Positions 45,063 to 54,380 of a stretch of DNA of 64,000 bases are shown here, piece by piece. Position 1 is the stretch's first letter. Every line of letters starts with the position of its first letter. The stretch spans positions 310,001 through 374,000 of the forward strand of contig JAEWJZ010000018.1 in the NCBI GenBank assembly GCA_023386315.1. Reading direction: 5' to 3'. The position numbers were made by a program, and so were the translations under genes. A model generated the notes under the pieces. It searched no databases, was not told where the DNA came from, and was given only the letters and a program-made list of their open reading frames with translations. This stretch comes from Bacillota bacterium (GTDB taxonomy: Bacteria; Bacillota; Clostridia; Lachnospirales; Lachnospiraceae).

Positions 45063-45740
45063 TTATTTTACGCCATAAACTTCATAATAATCATCAATCG
45101 CTTCTTTTAATGCATCATCAATGAGGATTCTTCCTTTATATTCCCGGTTATGAAGATGTCCGATCACTTCCGCCATGGTCACTATGGCAGATGCCTTAAA
45201 ACCATATTTTTCCTGGATCTCATCAAGTGCACTCTGCTCTCCTTTTCCCTTTTCCATACGGTTTAAGGAAACCATAAGACCCAGAATTGTCACATCACCC
45301 TGTGCCTTGATGATCGGAAAGGTCTCCTCAATCGACTTCCCGGATGTGGTCACATCTTCAATAATTACAACCCTGTCTCCATCCTTAATGGGACTGCCAA
45401 GAAGAATTCCGGCATCTCCGCCATGGTCTTTCTCTTCTTTTCTGTTGGAACAGTATTTAATTTCCTTTCCATATAACTCATGAAAGGCGATTGCAGTTGC
45501 AACACTTAAAGGAATTCCTTTGTAAGCCGGTCCAAACAGCACATCAAAATCTGTACCAAAATTATCGTGAATAGCTTTGGCATAATACTCTCCCAGCTTC
45601 TTTAACTGCGCTCCTGTTACATAAGAACCTGCATTCATGAAAAACGGGGACTTTCTTCCGCTTTTCAATGTAAAACTTCCAAATTTAAGAACATCGCTGT
45701 CCACCATAAATTCAATAAATTCCTGTTTATACTGTTCCAT
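45063..45740 (-). CDS. pyrE: Orotate phosphoribosyltransferase
   Basis: 225 residues. The PRPP-binding motif is VVIIEDVTTSGKS; 'SGRKSPFFMNAG' and the flexible 'NRKEEKDHG' loop are typical. It joins orotate and PRPP to OMP. The ATG at 45740 behind GAGAGGAC is preferred over the upstream in-frame TTG at 45761. Fourth gene of pyrFKDE. Confidence 0.95.
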   Translation of the reverse strand: MEQYKQEFIEFMVDSDVLKFGSFTLKSGRKSPFFMNAGSYVTGAQLKKLGEYYAKAIHDNFGTDFDVLFGPAYKGIPLSVATAIAFHELYGKEIKYCSNRKEEKDHGGDAGILLGSPIKDGDRVVIIEDVTTSGKSIEETFPIIKAQGDVTILGLMVSLNRMEKGKGEQSALDEIQEKYGFKASAIVTMAEVIGHLHNREYKGRILIDDALKEAIDDYYEVYGVK

Positions 45741-45772
45741 TTTGCTGTCCTCTCTATTCAAAAATCGTTCTG

Positions 45773-46675
45773 TTATCGTACGGCACCGATCAGTTCGTTC
45801 ATGTCTTCCACCTGATATTTCATCATGTAATCTTCAATCCCCTGAATGATTTCCGTAGTTGCATAGGGGTTTACAAAGTTCGCCGTTCCCACAGATACCG
45901 CTGTCGCACCGGCAAGAATAAATTCCAATGCATCCTCAGCAGTCATGATTCCTCCCATTCCAATAATCGGAATTTTAACTGCACACGCCGACTGATAGAC
46001 CATACGCACTGCAACCGGCTTGATTGCAGGTCCGGATAACCCGCCTGTCTTATTGGCAACCGCAAACGCCCGGCGGTTCACATCAATCTTCATTCCCGTG
46101 AGTGTATTAATCATAGATAAGACGTCTGCTCCGCCTGCTTCGGCTGCTTTTGCCATAACGGTAATATCTGTCACATTGGGACTCAGCTTCATAATCACCG
46201 GCTGCTTTGCATATTTTTTTACTTCTCTTGTTATGGCTTCCACTGCTTTTGGATCCTGACCAAATGCAATTCCGCCCTCTTTTACATTGGGACAGGAAAT
46301 GTTAATCTCCAGCATATCCACCGGCTCATTGGATAGCCGCTCCACCACTTCGATATAATCTTCCGTCGTCTTCCCGCAGACATTGACAATGATTTTTGTA
46401 TCATATTGCTTTAAGAAGGGGATATCACGTTCAATAAATACATCCATTCCCGGATTCTGAAGACCAATGGCATTAATCATTCCACCATAAGTTTCTGCAA
46501 TTCTGGGAGTTGGATTGCCTGTCCAGGGAATGTTGGCCACTCCCTTCGTGACTACTGCGCCCAAACGGTTTAAATCCACAAGCTCGCTGTATTCTTCACC
46601 GGAACCAAAGGTACCTGAGGCAGTCATAACCGGATTTTTTAATTCCACACCGGCAAGATTTACTTTCATATTCAT
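45773..46675 (-). CDS. pyrD: Dihydroorotate dehydrogenase B, catalytic subunit
   Basis: 300 residues of class 1B: MNMKVNLAGVELKNPVMTASG, the catalytic Cys in EINISCPNVKEGG, and the FMN-phosphate loop 'IPIIGMGGIMTAEDAL'. It works with the PyrK electron-transfer subunit using NAD. The start directly follows the pyrK stop (TAGATG). Confidence 0.95.
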   Translation of the reverse strand: MNMKVNLAGVELKNPVMTASGTFGSGEEYSELVDLNRLGAVVTKGVANIPWTGNPTPRIAETYGGMINAIGLQNPGMDVFIERDIPFLKQYDTKIIVNVCGKTTEDYIEVVERLSNEPVDMLEINISCPNVKEGGIAFGQDPKAVEAITREVKKYAKQPVIMKLSPNVTDITVMAKAAEAGGADVLSMINTLTGMKIDVNRRAFAVANKTGGLSGPAIKPVAVRMVYQSACAVKIPIIGMGGIMTAEDALEFILAGATAVSVGTANFVNPYATTEIIQGIEDYMMKYQVEDMNELIGAVR

Positions 46676-47452
46676 CTAGAATTCAACCTCCTCAGCCTTA
46701 AATACCGGACCGTCTTTACAGACTCTTTTATTATGAACCATGGAATGGTCATCTCTCTCACTGCTTTTGCAGACACAGGCAAGACATGCACCGATTCCGC
46801 AGGCCATCTTTTCCTCCAGGGAAAGATAGCATTCGATATGATTTTCCAAAGCATATGCTTTTAAGGATTTCAACATGGGAGTAGGGCCGCATGCAAAAAT
46901 CACATCGCTTTGTAAGCCATGCTCTCTGATTGCATCCATAACATTACCCCTGGTTCCGGCAGTTCCGCTCTCCGTGGCAAGAAATGTATCTCCAAAGGGC
47001 AGAAATTCTTCATTCAGAAACAGCTCGTCCCGGTATCCTAAAACCATCTGCTTCTTACAGGAAAGATTTTTCGCCAGTTCTAACATAGGCGGAATCCCGA
47101 TACCTCCTCCGATTAACAGCGCCTTCTTACCGGAAGTTCCTGCTTCCAGAGGAAATCCGTTCCCCAAAGGCCCCAAAACAGTTATGGGATCCCCTGTCTT
47201 ATAACGGGAAAATTCTTCTGTTCCTCCGCCTGCTATACGGTATACAATTCTTAAAAGTCCTTTATCCCGGTTCGTTTCACAGATACTGATGGGACGGGGC
47301 AGTAACTTTGAACTGTCCCCTGTATAGACTGAGATGAACTGTCCCGGCTTTGCCTGGTCAGTGATTTCCTTTGCGTCGATCCACATGCTGTATACACCGT
47401 CTGCAAGCCTGATCTGGCTGGCGACTGCTGCCGTAATTTTTATTTTTCCCAT
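46676..47452 (-). CDS. pyrK: Dihydroorotate dehydrogenase B, electron transfer subunit
   Basis: 258 residues. The FAD part has 'LLPRPISICE', the NAD part 'ALLIGGGIGIPPMLELAK', and a C-terminal [2Fe-2S] site in CGIGACLACVC plus a later Cys. It passes electrons from PyrD to NAD. Adjacent to pyrD. Confidence 0.94.
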   Translation of the reverse strand: MGKIKITAAVASQIRLADGVYSMWIDAKEITDQAKPGQFISVYTGDSSKLLPRPISICETNRDKGLLRIVYRIAGGGTEEFSRYKTGDPITVLGPLGNGFPLEAGTSGKKALLIGGGIGIPPMLELAKNLSCKKQMVLGYRDELFLNEEFLPFGDTFLATESGTAGTRGNVMDAIREHGLQSDVIFACGPTPMLKSLKAYALENHIECYLSLEEKMACGIGACLACVCKSSERDDHSMVHNKRVCKDGPVFKAEEVEF

Positions 47453-47461
47453 GATCTCCCC

Positions 47462-48379
47462 CTATAACACACGGTTAATGTCAGAAACCATATCAATCAC
47501 GGCCTGTCTGGAAGCTTCTCCAAAATGCTCCGGACCGAATTTCTTGTATGCCTCCTGTTTATAGGCAGCAATAATGCCTCTTGAAGAATTCACAATTGCT
47601 CCAAGACCGTCTTCATTAAAACATGGCTTTAAATCCTCCGCAGTTCCTCCCTGCGCTCCGTAGCCAGGTACAAGGAAATAGGTGTTTGGCATCAGCTTTC
47701 TTAATACAGCGCTCATCTCCGGATAGGTGGCGCCTACCACTGCACCAATGTTGCTGTATGTGCCATCCATACAGTCTGCTCCCCATTCCACGACTTTTTT
47801 CGCAACGTGTTCATAAAGAGGTGCTCCGTCTATCAGCCGGTCCTGAAATTCTCCGCTGGACGGATTGGAGGTTTTAACCAAAACAAAAAGACCTTTGTCT
47901 TCTTCTTTGCATACATCTATAAAGGGAGCAATACCATCTGTTCCAAGATAGGGATTGACAGTAAGAAACTCTGTATGAAATGCCGGAAGAGTCTTAGAAC
48001 CCACTTTTACTTTACCGATATGCGCCATAGCATAGGCTGCAGATGTGGAACCAATATCCCCTCTTTTCGCATCTGCTATGACAATAAGTCCCTTCTCCTG
48101 GCAATACTTAACAGTTCTGTCATATACCTTTAAACCTTCAATACCAAACTGCTCATACATGGCAAGCTGGGGTTTTACGGAGGGAATCAGATCATAAACA
48201 TGATCCACAATTTCTTTATTGAACTGCCAGATTGCTTCTGCAGCACCCTCTAATGTCTCACCCAGTTCATGAAATGCCTTCTTCGTTACGTGATCGGGAA
48301 TATAGCTTAGCATTGGATCAAGTCCCACACAAACCGGTGCATTTGTTTTTTGAATTCTGTCAATTAATTGCCTGATCAT
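47462..48379 (-). CDS. pyrF: Orotidine 5'-phosphate decarboxylase
   Basis: 305 residues, the longer type-2 OMP decarboxylase. The catalytic DAKRGDIGSTSAAYA and start 'APVCVGLDPMLSYIP' are diagnostic. It converts OMP to UMP. First gene of pyrFKDE, behind a promoter that overlaps the end of the YkgJ-like gene. No PyrR attenuator hairpin was recognised in the 50-base leader. Confidence 0.95.
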   Translation of the reverse strand: MIRQLIDRIQKTNAPVCVGLDPMLSYIPDHVTKKAFHELGETLEGAAEAIWQFNKEIVDHVYDLIPSVKPQLAMYEQFGIEGLKVYDRTVKYCQEKGLIVIADAKRGDIGSTSAAYAMAHIGKVKVGSKTLPAFHTEFLTVNPYLGTDGIAPFIDVCKEEDKGLFVLVKTSNPSSGEFQDRLIDGAPLYEHVAKKVVEWGADCMDGTYSNIGAVVGATYPEMSAVLRKLMPNTYFLVPGYGAQGGTAEDLKPCFNEDGLGAIVNSSRGIIAAYKQEAYKKFGPEHFGEASRQAVIDMVSDINRVL

Positions 48380-48427
48380 GTCTTCCTCCTCGGTTCTCTT
48401 CGCCCTTATTTTTCTTTATTCTTACCA

Positions 48428-48456
48428 ATTCTATCATAAGAAAGTTACGGCTTCAA
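48428..48456 (-). promoter_or_regulatory. Promoter of pyrFKDE, TTGAAG-17-TAGAAT
   Basis: -35 TTGAAG 48451-48456, -10 TAGAAT 48428-48433; it lies inside the last codons of the upstream gene. Confidence 0.55.
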
Positions 48457-49090
48457 GCCTTTTGCCAAACTGATCATAAAAATCCTGTTCTTTCTCATAG
48501 GGGGTGAAATAGAACATTTTCAGAACATTCATGCTCACCTGACTGGTAAATGTTGGATCATTCTTTTTTTGAATCTCATTTTCTGCTTTCTTTAAAAAAT
48601 CGTGCCAATCTGCAATAAATTTGTCGTAACGTTTCCCATCCGGATTGTCCATCCAGCTGCGCACCTTCACCTTAGTTCTGTTTTTCTTCGGACATTCAAA
48701 AATCTGGAGAAAATACCGGATTCCCTCATCTGCATAAATTCTTCCAAGAGGGAACAGACGGCAGATACCGGGGCGGAACAGGTGGACGCTGCACCGGCCC
48801 TGACAATCCAGAAATCCGCATGGTTCTCCTACTCCCGTCATGCGGATATTTGGAAGAACAATTCCATCCACAACATTTAATTCCACTTTATCCTGAAGCA
48901 GCACTTCAAACGTGCAGTTTAGCCCTTTTATGAGCCGGAACACATCAAGGGGATCAAGCACAATTGAGGTACCCATCCCCTTACAGCAGGCAGAACAGCC
49001 GCTGCAGTCTCCACAGTCAGCTTTTACCAGGTCGTTTAATTCATACATTTTTCCATCTGAAATATCTCTTATATCAATTTCCCGCTTCAT
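48434..49090 (-). CDS. YkgJ-family Cys-cluster protein
   Basis: 218 residues. Cys clusters CGDCSGCSACCKG (26-38), 'GEPCGFLDCQGRCSVH' and 'RPGICRLFPLG' match the YkgJ (CxxCxxCC) zinc or iron cluster family. Role unknown. It lies directly upstream of pyrF on the same strand. GAGGAAGATTC precedes the ATG. Confidence 0.85.
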   Translation of the reverse strand: MKREIDIRDISDGKMYELNDLVKADCGDCSGCSACCKGMGTSIVLDPLDVFRLIKGLNCTFEVLLQDKVELNVVDGIVLPNIRMTGVGEPCGFLDCQGRCSVHLFRPGICRLFPLGRIYADEGIRYFLQIFECPKKNRTKVKVRSWMDNPDGKRYDKFIADWHDFLKKAENEIQKKNDPTFTSQVSMNVLKMFYFTPYEKEQDFYDQFGKRLEAVTFL

Positions 49091-49172
49091 GAATCTTCCT
49101 CACTTCTCCATAGTAACCAAACAGTGTCATTCTATCATCTTCTTTCATTTGAATAAAGTCTTAATGCGAAAA

Positions 49173-49206
49173 AAAGAGAAGATTTTATATTACATATCTT
49201 CTCTTT
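49173..49206 (-). terminator. Terminator of the nitroreductase gene
   Basis: 11-bp stem AAAGAGAAGAT / ATCTTCTCTTT followed by T7 on the minus strand. Confidence 0.85.
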
Positions 49207-49226
49207 GGTTCTTTCATGAAGCTTTC

Positions 49227-50000
49227 TCATAATTTATATTCCTTTAAATATGCAGTGGCAACGTACGCACCGCTTTTGTATGACTTCTTTTCCATCGCTT
49301 TATCCGCTTCCAGACTGACATTGATCCACATCTCTTCCGCTGCAATGGCCAGATGGGAAAGCATAATTCCCACACTGATCTCCCGCAGAAAAAGCAGATA
49401 AGGCGAAGGCAGAAATTCTCTGCAGGAAAAAACATATATTTTGTCATGATACACAATGAACCGCCATGGCTGGGTATTCATAACAGACGGAGCAAGCCGT
49501 ACCGCCTTTAAAATATTCTTCACAGACTCTCCTGCTTCCTCCTTAAACACGCACAATTCCTTCAGGGGAAGACGTTTGGCTGTTGCAGGATCACGATAAA
49601 GCAATGTTTTTGGATATCCGAAGGCAATGGCAATTACCTGTTTCAATCCTGCAGGAGCCGGCTTAACAGTCTTAACACTGGCAAGGTAGCATGTTCCCAG
49701 ACCCTTTCCTGTCATATATAATAAAACAGGTTCCATAATGTATCCGGCATTGACTAGATATCCCTCTTTCTCCTCCGAATAAAGTATCAGATAATAGGGG
49801 GCTTCCACCTTCCATAAACCCTTTGGTGAAAGATCCTCTTGTGTACTGTCACATATTTCCATCTTTACTTTAATGTCCCCGTATAACTTTGAAACACAAT
49901 CCCCAAAATAAAGAATATCCCTTTTCAGCTGCTCTGGAACCGGTTCTTTCTTATACTTTTTAATGGATCTTCTCTTAAATATCATCTGATACAGATTCAT
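49227..50000 (-). CDS. Nitroreductase-fold protein (TM1586 type)
   Basis: 257 residues. A tandem of two half-length nitroreductase motifs: 'IFKRRSIKKYKKEPV' at the start and 'AVRLAPSVMNTQPWRFIVYH' in the second half, the latter a typical FMN-binding segment. This fits the PF14512 group of monomeric fused nitroreductases. Substrate unknown. GAGGGGAGCAGGT precedes the ATG; it lies 34 bases after pepF. Confidence 0.8.
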   Translation of the reverse strand: MNLYQMIFKRRSIKKYKKEPVPEQLKRDILYFGDCVSKLYGDIKVKMEICDSTQEDLSPKGLWKVEAPYYLILYSEEKEGYLVNAGYIMEPVLLYMTGKGLGTCYLASVKTVKPAPAGLKQVIAIAFGYPKTLLYRDPATAKRLPLKELCVFKEEAGESVKNILKAVRLAPSVMNTQPWRFIVYHDKIYVFSCREFLPSPYLLFLREISVGIMLSHLAIAAEEMWINVSLEADKAMEKKSYKSGAYVATAYLKEYKL

Positions 50001-50034
50001 ACCTGCTCCCCTCTCCTCTATCCGGAAATCAGTT

Positions 50035-51819
50035 TTAAATAAGCTTTTTCATCTCTTCCAAAAGGCCTGAAAATACCAAAAGGGCGTCCTTAACCGGCTC
50101 TGCTGTGGACATGTCAACACCGCACAGCTTTAAAAGTTCAACAGGAGGCATGGAACTTCCTCCGCTTAAAAATTCATAATATCCCTTAACCGCTTTTTCA
50201 TCCCCCGTTAAAATCCTGGTGCTGATGGCGACAGCTGCCGAAAATCCGGTGGCATACTGGTAAACGTAAAACGGTGTATAAAAATGGGGAATCCTGGACC
50301 ATTCGTAATCAATTTCAGGATCCACCACCATCTCCGGGCCAAAGTAATCAGCATTCAGCTGATGATACAGTGCACACAGTCTTTCAGATGTTAAAACCTC
50401 TCCCTCTGCTGCAAGACGGTGGGTCTTGTCTTCAAATTCCGCAAACATCGCCTGACGGTACAGGGTGCCGCGGAAACTATCCATAAAGTGATTAAGAAGG
50501 TAAGCCCGTTCCTTCTTATCCTCTGTAATCTCAAGAAGATGTCTGATTAAAAGAGCCTCATTGCAGGTACTGGCGACTTCAGCAACAAAAATCTTATATC
50601 CTGCATCCACGTAGGTCTGGTTCTTGTCAGAAAACCAGCTGTGAAGCGCATGCCCCATCTCATGAGCCAGAGTAAATACACTGTCAAGAGTCCCGTTAAA
50701 ATTCAAAAGAACATAAGGATGAACTCCGTAAACTCCCCAGGAATAGGCACCGCTGCGCTTTCCTTCATTTTCATACACGTCGATCCAGCGGTTCTCAAAC
50801 CCCTCTTTCAAAAGAGACAGATACTGGTCTCCCAAAGGCTTTAACCCATCAAGAACCATGGTTTTGGCCTCTTCAAAGGATATTTTCCGTTCTTCCCTGG
50901 AAACCATGGGCACATAAAGATCATACATATGAAGTGTCTCCGCCCCCAGCGCTTTCTTTCTCAATGATACATACTCATGAAGATATGGAAGTCCGTCATG
51001 AACTGCCTGGATAAGATTATCATAAACCTCTTCTGAAACTTCGTTCTCTGCCAGCGAATGTGCTCTGGCTGAGGTGTAATTCCTTGCTTTTGCATAAAAT
51101 GCAGCCTGCTTTACATTGGAAGAAAATGTGGCAGCCAGAGTGTTGCCAAACTGCTTATAAACCCCGTAAAGACCATAAAATGCGGATTTGCGGACTTCCC
51201 TGTCCTGTTTTTCCATAAGAGCAACGTAATTGCCGTGGGTAATTTTCACAGGATTTCCATGCTCATCTTTGATCTCGGGGAATTTGACATCTGCATTATT
51301 AAACATATTAAAAATTTCTGATGATCCTGAAGTTGCTTCCATGGAGTTGGCAAGCAACGCTTCCATAGATGCCGGCAGCGTATGTTCCTTCTTTTTTAAT
51401 ATGATTTCAAAGGTCCGGTCATAGCGTTTCAGTTCCGGGACCTTTTCCCTGTATTCCTTTAAAAGATCTTCCTGTATGGTTATAATCTCCGGAATAATAT
51501 AGGCCGACAAACCTGCAGCCTGATAGGACAATGCCCTCGCTTTCGATGACAGTCCCTGATATCTGGCGTTTCCGGTGTCTTCGTCGGATTTCTGCCTGCC
51601 ATACACGAATAATGTCTCGATCTTTAATGATATCTCCTCATCAAATTTGAGACAGGAAAAAAGCATCTCGCCGGATTCGGCCAGATGTCCTTCAAATTTT
51701 TTATAACCTGAAAGCGAGCGTTCTGTTTCGCGGAATAAATCCTCCCAGGCCTCCTCAGACGGCAGTATGTCCGCCAGATTCCAGGTATCGCAAACCGGTA
51801 TTTCTTCTCTCTTTTTCAA
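50035..51819 (-). CDS. pepF: Oligoendopeptidase F
   Basis: 594 residues, M3B family. The zinc site is HEMGHALHSWF with the third ligand Glu in 'VAEVASTCNEAL'. It cleaves peptides of about 7-17 residues in the cytoplasm. The start is most likely TTG at 51819, six bases after GGAGGG; the first residues then read MKKREEIPVCDTWNL, as in family members. A longer frame to 51864 has no ribosome site. Divergent from a GNAT gene. Confidence 0.93.
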   Translation of the reverse strand: MKKREEIPVCDTWNLADILPSEEAWEDLFRETERSLSGYKKFEGHLAESGEMLFSCLKFDEEISLKIETLFVYGRQKSDEDTGNARYQGLSSKARALSYQAAGLSAYIIPEIITIQEDLLKEYREKVPELKRYDRTFEIILKKKEHTLPASMEALLANSMEATSGSSEIFNMFNNADVKFPEIKDEHGNPVKITHGNYVALMEKQDREVRKSAFYGLYGVYKQFGNTLAATFSSNVKQAAFYAKARNYTSARAHSLAENEVSEEVYDNLIQAVHDGLPYLHEYVSLRKKALGAETLHMYDLYVPMVSREERKISFEEAKTMVLDGLKPLGDQYLSLLKEGFENRWIDVYENEGKRSGAYSWGVYGVHPYVLLNFNGTLDSVFTLAHEMGHALHSWFSDKNQTYVDAGYKIFVAEVASTCNEALLIRHLLEITEDKKERAYLLNHFMDSFRGTLYRQAMFAEFEDKTHRLAAEGEVLTSERLCALYHQLNADYFGPEMVVDPEIDYEWSRIPHFYTPFYVYQYATGFSAAVAISTRILTGDEKAVKGYYEFLSGGSSMPPVELLKLCGVDMSTAEPVKDALLVFSGLLEEMKKLI

Positions 51820-51959
51820 TGTGATCCCTCCAACTGCTTTACATGTGTTTATTCTATCACCCATATTTCAAAGAAACAATCAGCAATATGGAAAATATTT
51901 GATTGAATTTTACTGTTTTATTGTATTATACTATACGAAAACAAATCAGGAGTAAAGCC

Positions 51960-52724
51960 ATGAATCTAATCCGAACAGCCATCCCAGATGCCCGCCAGTC
52001 AAAAGACCTCTTTCTATTACAGGAAGCCTGCAATCAATATGATCATATTTCTCTCACTTTACCCTTAGAAGAGGACTGTATCTGCTGTTTATTATATGAA
52101 AATGAACGCCTCTTATCCGCTCTGATAACTTTTTTTACTGATTCTGACACCATGGAATGCTATGGCTGCACCCTTCCCGGCGAAAGGCAGAAGGGACATT
52201 TTACCTCACTCTTAAAAGATCTGGTAAATGATTATCCGGACTGTGATTTCATTTTTCCTGTTTATGAGAACTGTCAGGATGGGTTAAAGGCCTTACAGGC
52301 TATGGAAGCTTCTTTCTGCTGTAAAGAACATTTTATGGAACTTTCCATATCAGGGTCAGAGAAATCCAATTTCCTGAATGAAAATAAAGATGGGAGCGGC
52401 TTAACCATTTCCTCCTTAAGAAACTCCGGCGGTTTCATCTGCTATGAGTTTTTAAAGGATAACGCCGTAGTAGGGAAGTGCAGTCTTGACATCCAGAAAA
52501 ACAGTGCCTATTTGTTCGGATTTGAAATTTCCAACCCCCTGCGCGGGCAGGGCCTTGGAACAGCCTGCCTTGATTTATTCTTAAAGACATATGTTTCCCT
52601 TGCCGGTGATCAAAGAAAGGATATCATCTATTTACAGGTTTCCGATGAGAATCCTGCTGCTGTATCCCTGTATAAAAAAGCCGGTTTTCACATCCGGGAG
52701 AGCCTGTCCTACTATTTGTACTGA
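51960..52724 (+). CDS. GNAT-family acetyltransferase (tandem domains)
   Basis: 254 residues. The C-terminal GNAT domain has the acetyl-CoA loop NPLRGQGLGTACLDLFL (about 198-214) and 'LQVSDENPAAVSLYKKAGF'. The N-terminal half looks like a second, degenerate GNAT domain ('YGCTLPGERQKGHFTSLLKDL'). Substrate unknown. ATG 51960 has AGGAGTAAAGCC in front. Ends three bases from a convergent GNAT gene. Confidence 0.82.
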   Translation: MNLIRTAIPDARQSKDLFLLQEACNQYDHISLTLPLEEDCICCLLYENERLLSALITFFTDSDTMECYGCTLPGERQKGHFTSLLKDLVNDYPDCDFIFPVYENCQDGLKALQAMEASFCCKEHFMELSISGSEKSNFLNENKDGSGLTISSLRNSGGFICYEFLKDNAVVGKCSLDIQKNSAYLFGFEISNPLRGQGLGTACLDLFLKTYVSLAGDQRKDIIYLQVSDENPAAVSLYKKAGFHIRESLSYYLY

Positions 52725-52727
52725 TTT

Positions 52728-53363
52728 CTAGCGCATCTCTCTTATCATACAGTACTGTTTTAAATGAAAATGCTTTTCCACCACACCGAAAAGCCGGAAA
52801 CCAAAATGCTCGTAAAAGCTTACATTGCTGTGTTTATGGGTTTCCAGTGATATCATCAGATGATTTCTGTCTGCAAATTCTATGGCTTCTTTCAGCAGGC
52901 AGGCAGAAATTCCATGATGCTGCATACTGGGTCTTACTGCCAGATAGATAATATGAAGCCGTTCTTCCTGATGAAGCTGGTCGGTCCATCTGGAATTCAA
53001 ATAATCCCTGCCATGAAAAAAATTCCAGAACGTCTTTAAGGTTTTGTCTTCCCGTATTAAATAACCATCTGTTTTCAAGGTCGCTGCTGCTTCTGCCAGA
53101 TAATAGTGAACCGGATCATAGACCTCAGATTCATCATCCACAACCATAATTCCGTTAATATCCTCACTGTCTGCATATATTTCACAGGTCTCAAAAAATT
53201 CTTCCATATCACATTCAAATAATTCCGGGAGAAGTCGTTTTCTTGTATCCATATCCGGGATCAGATTGCAATAAAGCGGATCTTCCTTAAAACACTCCGT
53301 CAGCAGCTGCTTCAACTTCTCAATATCCTTTTTTTCTACCCGGTACAATCGGTCACTTTCCAT
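52728..53363 (-). CDS. GNAT-family acetyltransferase
   Basis: 211 residues. 'IIYLAVRPSMQHHGISACLLKEAIEFA' is motif A of GNATs with a Q-H-H-G-I-S loop, followed by 'LETHKHSNVSFYEHFGFRLFG'. The length and the N-terminal 'LTECFKEDPLY' resemble acetyltransferases related to puromycin N-acetyltransferase. Substrate unknown. Convergent with the previous gene. Confidence 0.8.
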   Translation of the reverse strand: MESDRLYRVEKKDIEKLKQLLTECFKEDPLYCNLIPDMDTRKRLLPELFECDMEEFFETCEIYADSEDINGIMVVDDESEVYDPVHYYLAEAAATLKTDGYLIREDKTLKTFWNFFHGRDYLNSRWTDQLHQEERLHIIYLAVRPSMQHHGISACLLKEAIEFADRNHLMISLETHKHSNVSFYEHFGFRLFGVVEKHFHLKQYCMIREMR

Positions 53364-53459
53364 AATCCTGCCTCTTTTTTATCTTTTTCACGGTGATTGT
53401 AGCACAATAATCCATAAGCTTCAATGGATTTTCGCAGATATGGCCGTTTACTTCCTTGC

Positions 53460-53488
53460 TTGTATTTATCTTACCATTATTATATAAT
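53460..53488 (+). promoter_or_regulatory. Promoter of the PocR-domain gene, TTGTAT-17-TATAAT
   Basis: -35 TTGTAT 53460-53465 and perfect -10 TATAAT 53483-53488. Confidence 0.55.
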
Positions 53489-53536
53489 AAGAAAGATAAA
53501 ACGGTACCGCAAATACAAGAGAGGGGCATGCATCAT

Positions 53537-54316
53537 ATGATCGAAATCAGAAAGTTCGTTGATTTGAACGCATTACAGTCGATTCAGGACCAGTTTTCAG
53601 AAGCGACAGGGTTAGCAGCAATCGCGGTGGATTCAGAGGGTAATTATATCACAAAAGGCAGCAATTTCACTGATTTTTGCATGAAATACACACGAAACAG
53701 TGAAGAAGGGTTAAAACGATGTGAAACATGTGACAAAGAAGGAAGAGGAACCTATTTCTGCCATGCGGGGCTTATGGATTTTTCCTCTGACATTGTGATT
53801 AAAGGAGAAAAGGTTGGGGCAATTATCGGCGGACAGGTTTTACCTGCACAGCCGGATGAAGAAAAGTTCCGTTCTATTGCCAGAGAACTGGGGATCAATG
53901 AAGAGGAATATATCAATGCATTAAGAAAAGTGCCCGTACGCCCGGAAACTACGATCAAGGCAGCAGCACAGATGCTTGGCAGTATTGTCAATCAACTGGT
54001 TAATTTAGAATACATACAGGCAATCTCAGGAAAAAGAGACAGCGTACTGGATTCTGAGATTGACAGCATCAAAAACTCCTTAAATGAAGTAACAGCCAAA
54101 ACCCATGACTTACAAAAGGTGGCCTCCATGGAGAATATCCTGTCTATTAACGCCTCCATCGAAGCAGCCAGAGCAGGTGACGCAGGGGTTGGATTCTCTG
54201 TCGTGGCAAGAGAATTCGGGGAAATCTCCAAAAGTTCAGGGGAAGTTTATGAACGCATCCATGAGCTGGTGGCGGATATCCAGAAATCAGTCAGGAATTT
54301 AACTGAGATCGTCTGA
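53537..54316 (+). CDS. Soluble PocR-domain mini-receptor with chemoreceptor tip
   Basis: 259 residues, no membrane segments. A PocR ligand-binding domain (about 1-160; 'FCMKYTRNSEEGLKRCETCD', 'YFCHAGLMDFSSDIVIKGEKVGAIIGGQVL') is followed by a short helical part ending in ILSINASIEAARAGDAGVGF, the conserved signalling tip of methyl-accepting proteins. The chemoreceptor part is only about 90 residues, too short for methylation helices. It may feed a small-molecule signal, perhaps a diol or alcohol as for PocR, to CheA/CheW arrays. GAGGGG lies ten bases before the chosen ATG. Confidence 0.85.
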   Translation: MIEIRKFVDLNALQSIQDQFSEATGLAAIAVDSEGNYITKGSNFTDFCMKYTRNSEEGLKRCETCDKEGRGTYFCHAGLMDFSSDIVIKGEKVGAIIGGQVLPAQPDEEKFRSIARELGINEEEYINALRKVPVRPETTIKAAAQMLGSIVNQLVNLEYIQAISGKRDSVLDSEIDSIKNSLNEVTAKTHDLQKVASMENILSINASIEAARAGDAGVGFSVVAREFGEISKSSGEVYERIHELVADIQKSVRNLTEIV

Positions 54317-54340
54317 AAATGTCTGATTTTCCATGATAAA

Positions 54341-54380
54341 AGGGCCTGCTCCGATATCCGGTGCAAGCCCTCATTTTTTT
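54341..54380 (+). terminator. Terminator of the PocR-domain gene
   Basis: Stem AGGGC-TGC-CCG / CGG-GCA-GCCCT with small bulges, then T7 overlapping the convergent yebC stop. Confidence 0.8.
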
